Below, piece after piece: positions 17,379-23,931 of a stretch of DNA of 64,000 nucleotides. The position numbers and the translations under genes were made by a program. The notes under the pieces are model-generated. The model was given only the letters and a program-made list of their open reading frames with translations, did not search any database and was not told where the DNA came from. Each line of letters opens with the position of its first letter. Position 1 is the first letter of the stretch. This DNA is from Clostridium septicum. Its GTDB lineage: Bacteria; Bacillota; Clostridia; Clostridiales; Clostridiaceae. The DNA lies in contig NZ_CP023671.1 of the NCBI RefSeq assembly GCF_003606265.1, positions 2,480,001 through 2,544,000 of the forward strand, read 5' to 3'.

Positions 17379-17939
17379 TTAAAGACCTTTCCCGTTAGAT
17401 GGGTTAATTCCTTTTTCTGATAAAATTTCATAAATTGTTTTAGATGTTGTATCTTTTATTGAATAACCTAAAAGATTTAATATTTCTTTAAGTTTTTCTT
17501 CAGATGAAGTTTCTATTTCTAAATAAGGAAAAGGACAAAAATCTTTATCATTTATATCTATTTCAACTAAAGAATCATTTATTAGATAACTTTCTCTATA
17601 TTTTTTTATTGATTCTTGAAGAACAAGTCCCAATGAAAGAAAAATTTTTCTAGCCATATATTTATCTAAAACTATAGTTTCATTTTCTTCCATAACTTTA
17701 AAGGTATCTTGGCTTAACATTTTTTTTGTGGTCATATAAATAACTTCTTTGTTGTTAAGTTTATCATCTACAGTTCTTATTCTAGCGTAACCTTTTGAAT
17801 TAAGAAGTCTTCTATCTTGGAAGTCATAGATATCATTTATTTGATATTCTTCTTTTACTTTTTTAGCTTTTAATGAATTTAATTTTTTTCTAATAGAATC
17901 AACATCTATATCGATTATTCTAGTTTCTAGTTCTTTCAT
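17379..17939 (-). CDS. CYTH-domain protein (triphosphate tunnel metalloenzyme family)
   Basis: 186-aa single-domain protein. The N-terminal MKELETRIIDID corresponds to the ExExK-type start of CYTH proteins. It is followed by a basic/acidic alternating beta-barrel pattern (QDRRLLNSKGYARIRTV, EVIYMTTKK, LVEIDINDKDFCPFPYLEIE). The family includes class IV adenylate cyclases, thiamine triphosphatases and inorganic triphosphatases, which bind triphosphates in a tunnel with metal. The exact substrate cannot be told from sequence. The gene is single and convergent with the PTS genes. Its upstream side is an AT-rich region. Confidence 0.85.
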   Translation of the reverse strand: MKELETRIIDIDVDSIRKKLNSLKAKKVKEEYQINDIYDFQDRRLLNSKGYARIRTVDDKLNNKEVIYMTTKKMLSQDTFKVMEENETIVLDKYMARKIFLSLGLVLQESIKKYRESYLINDSLVEIDINDKDFCPFPYLEIETSSEEKLKEILNLLGYSIKDTTSKTIYEILSEKGINPSNGKGL

Positions 17940-18281
17940 ATATTTCTCCTTAAATAATGGATTTTATATATATATATATAATATATATATATATATGAGA
18001 TAAATATTATATATTATTTATTTTCAAATAATAATTTTTAATATTATTTTTAATTTTATTAAAATATTACAAAAATATTATATTTTTAAAATAAACTTAT
18101 AATATTTTTTAAATTATTAATTATTTAGAAAATTAATATTATTAAGATAAAACAAATGCGTTTTTGATGAAAAATTCAAAATAGAACCTATCTATCAAAA
18201 TATTTACAAAAAATTAACTAAAGTATATTATTAAATTAGAGAAAAGTATTATGCTGAATATAATTAAAGGGGAGTTTTAAT
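17940..18281. other. Extremely AT-rich intergenic stretch with TA-dinucleotide tract
   Basis: No gene seen. It holds an alternating TA tract at about 17965-17996, which could form a cruciform, then nearly pure A/T to about 18150. It separates the divergent CYTH and CBM48-like genes and must hold both promoters, but none stands out from the AT background. Confidence 0.6.
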
Positions 18282-18974
18282 ATGAATATAACATTTAGAT
18301 ATGAAGAAAATGAGAGTTTGATAATTAATAAAATTTCAGTAATAGGTTCATTTAATAATTATGATGTTAATTCTGGAAAGATGGAAAAGAAAGATGGTGT
18401 ATGGATATTAGAAGCATCTTTAGAGCCAGGGGAACATTATTATAAGTTTGTTATAAATGATAAATTAAAATTAAATGATTCTACAGCAAATATATATTTA
18501 CCTCATATAAATGATGAAATATATTCAGTAATTATGATTAATGAAAATGATGAAAGATTATACAATAATACTCAATACACAGCAAATATAGAAAAGTATA
18601 ATATGACGGGAAACATATATGAAGAATATATACCAACAAATAAAAAAGAATTTAATAGAAATATAGATAAAAAAGTTGTAACAAGATTTCAGTTTACTAA
18701 TGTAACTGGAATACATGCAGTTACAGCTGTATGGGTTATGCCAAATGGAGAATTATTTGATGATTCGGAAAATCTATTATTTACTCCTAAAGGAGAAGAA
18801 GATAAACCAATAGATATTTGGTTCTGGATTGATTTAACTGATAGTGACCGTAATTACCAAAGTGGTAGATGGTTGATGAAATTATTTTTAGATGGTGAAT
18901 TTATATTAGAAGATGAATTTACTTTGGGGAAAGCTAACACTTATTCAAATTATGGACAAGTAAAATATCAATAA
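18282..18974 (+). CDS. Protein with N-terminal CBM48/isoamylase-like early-set domain
   Basis: 230-aa soluble protein without a signal peptide. Residues 1-90 fit the glycogen-binding early-set pattern: VIGSFNNYDV, MEKKDGVWILEASLEPGEHYYKFVIN, then a loop and a closing strand. This fold occurs in AMPK-beta subunits and at the N-terminus of glycogen branching and debranching enzymes. Residues about 125-230 form a second beta-rich region with many aromatics (VTAVWVMPNGE, IDIWFWIDLTDSDRNYQSGRW) and are not recognised. There is no catalytic domain, so it probably binds a glucan or a protein partner. It may share a transcript with the amphipathic protein gene 57 bp downstream. Confidence 0.7.
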   Translation: MNITFRYEENESLIINKISVIGSFNNYDVNSGKMEKKDGVWILEASLEPGEHYYKFVINDKLKLNDSTANIYLPHINDEIYSVIMINENDERLYNNTQYTANIEKYNMTGNIYEEYIPTNKKEFNRNIDKKVVTRFQFTNVTGIHAVTAVWVMPNGELFDDSENLLFTPKGEEDKPIDIWFWIDLTDSDRNYQSGRWLMKLFLDGEFILEDEFTLGKANTYSNYGQVKYQ

Positions 18975-19030
18975 AACGATATATTCATTTTAAAATGTTT
19001 ATATAAAAATTATTAAGGGAGTGATTAATT

Positions 19031-20089
19031 ATGATAACAAAATGTAGTGGAGAAAACTTAATGAATTTACAATGTGTAAATAACAACAAAGCAAATGAAT
19101 TAAAGAGTAAAAACACTTTAAAAGCTGATACTTCTAGTGAGGTAAATAAATACAAAGAGGATGTTATTAATAATATATCAATTAATAACAAAAAAGAAGA
19201 TAAAGATACTAGTAAGTCAGTTGCAGGAACTATCTCATCTATAGGCGGTAAACTTAGCAGAGTTGGAAGTGCAATTGGAAGATTTGCTAACTCTGTAGTT
19301 AATAATGTAAAAAAGACTTTTGTTACAGTAAGTGAAAATGTTAAAAATACTGTATCTAAAATAAGCACTAAGATTAAGGATACATTTAATGAAGTTACTG
19401 AAAAAACAATGAAGTTAGCTAAATCTGTAGAAGCTAAAATTACTGATACAGCAGAAAAAATATCAGCTACAGTAAAACAAGTTACAGCTACAGCCGCCCA
19501 ACTTAAAGATGTAATGCTAGAAGTTAAAGATTCTGCAACTTCTTTAGTTACTACAGGAGTTAAAACAGCAGTAAAAATTGGTGCTGAAGTAGGAAAAGTG
19601 GTAACAAAAGTAGGATTAAGTGTAGCAAATATAAAGCGTGTAATGGCTGATCCAAGCGTCGGTATAATAGGAAAAGTATCTAACACAGTATCATCAATAG
19701 GAACTGGATTCTATGCTATTAAAGAAGGTGTTGAAAATATTTCAGGAACTGTAAAGGATGCATATAAATCTATGGCTTCAGACTATAAGAAAACTGTTGA
19801 AGGCGTAGAATTATCAATTAAGCTATGTAAGGAAACTGCTAATACAATAGTTACATGTGGTAAGGAAGTAGCAGAAAATGTAAAAACAATAGTATCCGAT
19901 GTAAAAACTACAGCATCAGAGTTAAAAACAACTTTAGTAAATGCTAAAGATGAAATATCAGACTCTTTAAGTAAAGGAATTAATAATAGTGTATCAGCAA
20001 TAAAAGAAGGCTATGCAAACATAAAAAATGATTATAATGAAGCAGATGAAGTATTAAGAAATGAAATGGGTACACCTGTCTTTGCATAA
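19031..20089 (+). CDS. Amphipathic helical repeat protein (LEA/perilipin-like), function unknown
   Basis: 352-aa, Lys-, Thr-, Val- and Ala-rich protein with almost no aromatic residues. From about residue 60 to 340 it is one long run of amphipathic helix with loosely repeating units such as VKNTVSKISTKIKDTFNEV, VKDSATSLVTTGVKTAVKIG and VKTIVSDVKTTASELKTTL. There is no signal peptide, membrane span or catalytic motif. Composition recalls LEA group proteins, phasins and perilipin/apolipoprotein-type lipid-surface binders. These similarities are compositional, so homology is not claimed. It lies 198 bp before a membrane-anchored oleate hydratase and ends in a good terminator. Confidence 0.7.
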   Translation: MITKCSGENLMNLQCVNNNKANELKSKNTLKADTSSEVNKYKEDVINNISINNKKEDKDTSKSVAGTISSIGGKLSRVGSAIGRFANSVVNNVKKTFVTVSENVKNTVSKISTKIKDTFNEVTEKTMKLAKSVEAKITDTAEKISATVKQVTATAAQLKDVMLEVKDSATSLVTTGVKTAVKIGAEVGKVVTKVGLSVANIKRVMADPSVGIIGKVSNTVSSIGTGFYAIKEGVENISGTVKDAYKSMASDYKKTVEGVELSIKLCKETANTIVTCGKEVAENVKTIVSDVKTTASELKTTLVNAKDEISDSLSKGINNSVSAIKEGYANIKNDYNEADEVLRNEMGTPVFA

Positions 20090-20117
20090 AAATATTATTA
20101 AATATTTTTAAATTTTT

Positions 20118-20153
20118 AAATCAAAGTTAGATTATTCTAGCTTTGATTTTTTT
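20118..20153 (+). terminator. Terminator after the amphipathic protein gene
   Basis: Fourteen-bp stem (20118-20131 with 20136-20149, one G-U pair), loop TTAT, then a T run. It separates this gene from ohyA. Confidence 0.85.
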
Positions 20154-20163
20154 ATTTTAAAAT

Positions 20164-20237
20164 AGACAAAATTATTTTAATTTTTAGACAAAACTATTTA
20201 ATTGTATAAATACAATCTAATTTAGTCAAACTATAAT
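20164..20237 (+). promoter_or_regulatory. Promoter region of ohyA with repeats
   Basis: TAGACAAAATTATTT-like direct repeats start at 20163 and 20185. A 14-bp inverted repeat TTGTATAAATACAA lies at 20202-20215 and a TATAAT at 20232-20237, about 50 bp before the oleate hydratase start. The repeats are candidates for the operator of the adjacent TetR regulator; TetR proteins bind short inverted repeats of this kind. The link is inferred from position only. Confidence 0.45.
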
Positions 20238-20287
20238 AATAAGTAAGAAAATTACTAGAATTTAAGTAGAAAGTTGAGGAAGGTTGT

Positions 20288-22006
20288 ATGAGAAAAGATT
20301 CAAACAAAAACAATAAGAACGTATTAATAGCAATAGGAGCAATGGCGGGTGCAGCAACTTTAGCAACTTTAGCAGTTAAAAAGGCTAAAGATAAAGCTAA
20401 GGAAGATGTTATAACATTTACTTATACTGATCATGGGGACAAGCAAGTTTACTTTATTGGGGGTGGATTAGCATCTTTAGCAGGAGCAGCTTACCTTGTT
20501 AGGGATTGTAATTTCAAAGGAGAAAATATTCATATAATTGAAGGAATGCATATTCTTGGTGGTAGTAATGATGGTGCAGGAGATATAGTTAATGGATTTG
20601 TATGTCGCGGAGGTAGAATGTTAAATGAAGAAACATACGAAAATTTTTGGGAATTATTTTCTACTATTCCATCTATAGATAGTCCTGGTAAAACTGTTAC
20701 TGAAGAAATTCTAAATTTTGATCATTTGCATCCGACTCATGCACAAGCACGATTAGTTGATAGATATGGTATAATTCAGGATGTAACTAGTATGGGATTC
20801 AATAATGATGACCGTATGGCTTTAGGAAAATTAATGGTTACACCAGAAGAGAAGTTAGATGATATGACTATAGAAGATTGGTTTAGACACACACCACATT
20901 TTTTCCAAACTAACTTTTGGTATATGTGGCAAACAACTTTTGCATTCCAAAAATGGTCTAGTCTATTTGAATTTAAGCGCTATATGGAACGTATGATTTT
21001 TGAATTTTCTCGTATAGAAACTTTAGAAGGTGTTACACGTACGCCTTATAACCAATATGAATCAGTAATACTTCCATTAAAGGCTTATTTAGATAAGTTT
21101 AATGTTGATTTTAGTATAAATGCAAAAGTAACAGACTTAGATTTTAAGCCAGGAGAAGGAATTACTGTAACTGCAATACATTTGGAAGGTGAAGAAGTAA
21201 TTAATTTAAATCCTGGAGACGTATGTATAATGACTAATGGATGTATGACAGATAGTGCTACTCTAGGGGACTTTAATACACCAGCAGAATATAAGCCAGA
21301 AAATCCGATTTCAGGAGAACTTTGGAGTAAAATAGCTAGAAAGAAAATGGGACTTGGAAATCCAGAACCATTCTTTGGGCGTCCAGATCAGACTAATTGG
21401 GAAAGTTTTACTGTAACTTGTAAGGGAAATAAGCTTTTAAAATTAATAGAACAATTTTCAGGAAATATACCAGGTAGTGGAGCATTAATGACATTTAAAG
21501 ATTCTAACTGGTTAATGAGTATAGTTGTTGCAGCTCAACCGCATTTTAAGAATCAGCCAATGGACACAACTATTTTCTGGGGATATGGTTTATATACAGA
21601 TAAGGTAGGAGATTATGTGAAGAAACCAATGCGTGATTGTACTGGAGAAGAAATATTAATAGAACTTCTACATCATTTACACATGGAAGATAAAATGGAG
21701 GAAATTATGGATACAGTAGTAAATGTTATTCCATGTATGATGCCATATATAGACTCACAATTCCAACCACGTAAAATGACTGATCGTCCACAGGTAGTAC
21801 CAGAGGGATCAACAAATTTCGCAATGATTAGTCAGTTTGTTGAAATACCAGAAGATATGGTATTTACAGAAGAATACTCTGTGCGTGCAGCGAGAATGGC
21901 TATTTATACTCTTTTTAATGTTAAGCATAAAAAAGTTATTCCAGTTACTCAATACAAGAAAGATCCTAGAGTTTTAAAAGATGCTTTAAAAACTTCCTAC
22001 AGATAG
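20288..22006 (+). CDS. ohyA: Oleate hydratase (MCRA family) with N-terminal membrane segment
   Basis: FAD-dependent hydratase that adds water to the cis-9 double bond of unsaturated fatty acids to give 10-hydroxy fatty acids. This is thought to detoxify host or dietary oleate and linoleate. The 572-aa protein has the FAD loop VYFIGGGLASLAGAAYL at about residues 53-69, GGSNDGAGD, CRGGRMLNEETYENFW and the conserved WSSLFEFKRYMERM. Unlike many relatives it starts with a basic stretch and a hydrophobic Ala/Leu segment (about 14-28, VLIAIGAMAGAATLATLAV) followed by charged residues, consistent with a membrane anchor. It is single-gene and convergent with a TetR regulator. Confidence 0.95.
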   Translation: MRKDSNKNNKNVLIAIGAMAGAATLATLAVKKAKDKAKEDVITFTYTDHGDKQVYFIGGGLASLAGAAYLVRDCNFKGENIHIIEGMHILGGSNDGAGDIVNGFVCRGGRMLNEETYENFWELFSTIPSIDSPGKTVTEEILNFDHLHPTHAQARLVDRYGIIQDVTSMGFNNDDRMALGKLMVTPEEKLDDMTIEDWFRHTPHFFQTNFWYMWQTTFAFQKWSSLFEFKRYMERMIFEFSRIETLEGVTRTPYNQYESVILPLKAYLDKFNVDFSINAKVTDLDFKPGEGITVTAIHLEGEEVINLNPGDVCIMTNGCMTDSATLGDFNTPAEYKPENPISGELWSKIARKKMGLGNPEPFFGRPDQTNWESFTVTCKGNKLLKLIEQFSGNIPGSGALMTFKDSNWLMSIVVAAQPHFKNQPMDTTIFWGYGLYTDKVGDYVKKPMRDCTGEEILIELLHHLHMEDKMEEIMDTVVNVIPCMMPYIDSQFQPRKMTDRPQVVPEGSTNFAMISQFVEIPEDMVFTEEYSVRAARMAIYTLFNVKHKKVIPVTQYKKDPRVLKDALKTSYR

Positions 22007-22026
22007 AAATTTTAAATAATATATAG

Positions 22027-22059
22027 ACTACTCAGTTATTAATGTAACTGAGTAGTTTT
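22027..22059. terminator. Bidirectional terminator between ohyA and the TetR gene
   Basis: Perfect 12-bp stem (22027-22038 with 22045-22056) with T and A runs on either side. It overlaps the last codons of the minus-strand TetR gene. Confidence 0.85.
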
Positions 22060-22599
22060 ATTTAGAGCCTTTTTTATATCACCAGCAACTAGTTTTTCTA
22101 CTTTGCTAATAATATTTTCCGGACTATCTTTCATTCCAGATTTCATCCATGATGTTAATATCCCAATAAATGCAAAAGTATAAAAATCAGCAATAAAATT
22201 TTTTTCATTAGAGGATATATTATAATCTTTAGAAACCTCTTCAACAACATTAATTAAAAGATTAAAAACTTCATTATGTAAAAAGTTTTCTAAATGTTCT
22301 CTACCAATTGAATTAAAAGTATTAATGCAAAAGTCTTTATTTTTTTCTACGTATTGGAATATTTTTAAGAATCCTTGTTGCCAAGAGTCATAACTTTTAT
22401 AATTAGAAATACTATCAACAGCTTCAGTTTTATAAATCCATCCTAATAAATGATAAATATCTTGGAAATGATAATAAAAAGTTTGACGATTAACTCCGCA
22501 ATTAGAGACTATTTCTTTTATAGTTATTTTATTTATGGATTTTTTGTTCATTGTATTTTTTAAGGAATTAGCTAATGCTTTTTTAGTCATTAGTGTCAT
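22039..22599 (-). CDS. TetR-family regulator (DhaS-like subgroup)
   Basis: 186-aa protein. Residues about 8-55 form the TetR HTH (KKSINKITIKEIVSNCGVNRQTFYYHFQDIYHLLGWIY). The remainder is an all-helical ligand domain of the DhaS/TetR_C type, which often lacks strong ligand clues. Its position, convergent with oleate hydratase, makes a fatty-acid or membrane-stress response plausible, but the target is not shown by the sequence. GGAGG at 22609-22613 (complement) sets the start. Confidence 0.88.
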   Translation of the reverse strand: MTLMTKKALANSLKNTMNKKSINKITIKEIVSNCGVNRQTFYYHFQDIYHLLGWIYKTEAVDSISNYKSYDSWQQGFLKIFQYVEKNKDFCINTFNSIGREHLENFLHNEVFNLLINVVEEVSKDYNISSNEKNFIADFYTFAFIGILTSWMKSGMKDSPENIISKVEKLVAGDIKKALNKTTQLH

Positions 22600-22895
22600 A
22601 GAAAATCCTCCAAAATTAAAATATATAAATAGAAGTTATAAATAATATATTATGTTAAATAATACTAATTATATTATGAAGGATTAGAGATTTCTATATA
22701 TTTAATAAAATTAATATTAAAAATAGTTATATTAGTAGTTCGAATAAATAAGTTATTAAATAGTGAACAAAAATTAAAATTTAGAAAATAGGATAATATT
22801 TTCTGTAGAAAACTTTATAGTTAAGAAAAATAGAAGAAATGTAGATTAAGGAAAACTTTTAAGTAATATATGTAGAGTGAAATTTTTAATATATT

Positions 22896-22925
22896 GATTA
22901 GAGTAATTATCAAATTACTCTAATC
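22896..22925. terminator. Perfect 13-bp hairpin downstream of a small gene
   Basis: Stem 22896-22908 with 22913-22925. It lies 10 bp beyond the stop of the minus-strand small gene and probably terminates it, although the T-rich tail is better on the plus strand. The rest of 22600-22895 is AT-rich with nothing recognisable. Confidence 0.6.
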
Positions 22926-22935
22926 AAATTTTTAT

Positions 22936-23082
22936 TTATTTATATGTTGTATGAGGAGATGGTTCATTTTCTCCATAAGGAGTTTTAGATTTAGTATTTT
23001 TTTTTATTTCTTTTTCATAATTATTTGAAGTAGGATCAGAAGACGTTTTTTTACTTGAATTACAACATTTTTTAGTATTCAT
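22936..23082 (-). CDS. Small hydrophilic protein, 48 aa
   Basis: ATG at 23082 preceded by a strong AGGAGG, TAA at 22936-22938. The product starts MNTKKCCNSSKKTSSDP, with a Cys-Cys pair, and ends with a Pro/His-rich YGENEPSPHTTYK. It has no hydrophobic segment and no recognised family. The good ribosome binding site, a hairpin beyond the stop and a clean intergenic setting argue that it is real. Small Lys/Ser/Asn-rich proteins with CC pairs occur among clostridial spore proteins, but this is only a resemblance. Confidence 0.6.
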   Translation of the reverse strand: MNTKKCCNSSKKTSSDPTSNNYEKEIKKNTKSKTPYGENEPSPHTTYK

Positions 23083-23254
23083 AATAATCCTCCTAGTAAA
23101 ATAATAAAATTCAATAATAGTTTATCCATATAATTAAGTTTTATTAAAAGGTAAGAAATATATAGTCATTAAAAAATAAGTGCATTAATGATAGGATTAA
23201 AATGTGTTATAATGTTAATTATCAAATTTAGTTTATTTAAGTGGAGGGGATAAT

Positions 23255-23437
23255 ATGTTTACTAAAGAGGAACTTTTAGTAATAGAAGATGCATTAAAAA
23301 TTGCAGATGAGCATTATATAAAATTACTTGATGCAAGTAGAAATAATAAAAATCAAATGGTTTCATATAATAGAAAACAAAAGAAACTGTGGCTAGTACA
23401 AAATAAATTAAAAAAGGTTATAGAAGAAAATAAATAA
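23255..23437 (+). CDS. Small helical protein, 60 aa, unknown
   Basis: ATG 23255 after GTGGAGGGG at 23241-23249. The product is highly charged and predicted helical throughout (EELLVIEDALKIADEHYIKL, KLWLVQNKLKKVIEENK). It has no membrane segment and no known motif. It is preceded by an AT-rich promoter-like stretch and lies just before the Phe-leader promoter. Likely a genuine conserved clostridial small protein, function unknown. Confidence 0.65.
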   Translation: MFTKEELLVIEDALKIADEHYIKLLDASRNNKNQMVSYNRKQKKLWLVQNKLKKVIEENK

Positions 23438-23469
23438 AATTCATAATTAATAATTATATTAAGAATATA

Positions 23470-23498
23470 TTGACAATAGTTTTTGAGAGTGTTATCAT
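23470..23498 (+). promoter_or_regulatory. Promoter of the Phe-leader / NSS symporter unit
   Basis: TTGACA at 23470-23475, 17-bp spacer, TATCAT at 23493-23498. The leader peptide ATG lies 31 bp downstream, so the 5' end before the leader is very short, as in classical attenuators. Confidence 0.82.
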
Positions 23499-23529
23499 AA
23501 TTAAAAATCTATAAACAGGAGATAGTATT

Positions 23530-23598
23530 ATGAATTTAAAGGCAAACTTAAAGAATTTAAAATTAAATAATAGCTTTTTCTTTAGCTTCTTTAGATAG
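23530..23598 (+). CDS. Phe-rich leader peptide (22 aa) of the NSS symporter gene
   Basis: ATG 23530 with AGGAG at 23517-23521, stop TAG 23596-23598. The peptide ends NNSFFFSFFR: five of its last eight residues are Phe, with no Tyr or Trp. It lies between a good promoter and a set of competing hairpins ending in intrinsic terminators, followed by an amino-acid symporter gene. The layout is that of the enterobacterial pheA (FFFAFFFTF) and pheST leaders. I infer that slow translation at Phe codons relieves termination. The alternative, a free small peptide, is less likely given the downstream folds. Confidence 0.83.
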   Translation: MNLKANLKNLKLNNSFFFSFFR

Positions 23599-23625
23599 GG
23601 CTTGCGTTTAGTGTACTATTAAATG

Positions 23626-23729
23626 TCATAGATGCAAACCACAGTGTTTAAGTGTTTTGTATCTATGATGGCTAAGGATTTTTGTGATTAAGTAAAATTA
23701 AGCCTCATAGGTAATGCTATGAGGTTTTT
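23626..23729 (+). promoter_or_regulatory. Phe attenuator: mutually exclusive 1:2, 2:3 and 3:4 helices
   Basis: Segment 1 (23626-23638) pairs with segment 2 (23656-23668) over 13 bp with one G-U pair. Segment 2 extended (23663-23673) instead pairs with segment 3 (23701-23710) over 10 bp with one bulged T, as antiterminator. Segment 3 (23700-23710) pairs with segment 4 (23717-23727) over 11 bp, loop GTAATG, followed by a T stretch, as terminator. Segments 2 and 3 are each shared by two folds. Segment 1 starts 28 nt after the leader stop, farther than in trp or phe leaders, so how the ribosome reaches it is not settled by eye. Confidence 0.7.
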
Positions 23730-23743
23730 ATTATCCTAGGTTT

Positions 23744-23777
23744 AAAGCCTTATAGCATATGCTATAAGGCTTTTTTT
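23744..23777 (+). terminator. Second strong terminator ahead of the NSS gene
   Basis: Perfect 30-bp palindrome (15-bp arms 23744-23758 and 23759-23773) followed by a seven-T run. It sits 16 bp after the attenuator terminator and 155 bp before the symporter start. Read-through of both, or a second promoter, is needed to express the symporter. Confidence 0.85.
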
Positions 23778-23931
23778 ATTCTTTGGAAAATTATAGATAA
23801 CCTAAGTATACTTTTAAAGTTAAGTATGTTTGCCTAAAGAATAAAAATAAAGTGTACGTTTTGTAGTTTTTCATTAGACAATATTTGGAGAAATCTACAT
23901 GCGTAAAAAATAATAACTAGGAGGAGTTACA

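Noticed and set aside
17965..17998. CRISPR-like or satellite repeat
   Set aside because: Simple TA dinucleotide tract with no spacers.
18985..19686. 233-aa frame antisense to the amphipathic protein gene
   Set aside because: Long only because the sense gene has few stop-generating codons on the other strand; hydrophobic low-complexity product, no start signal. The sense frame has a better ribosome binding site and terminator.
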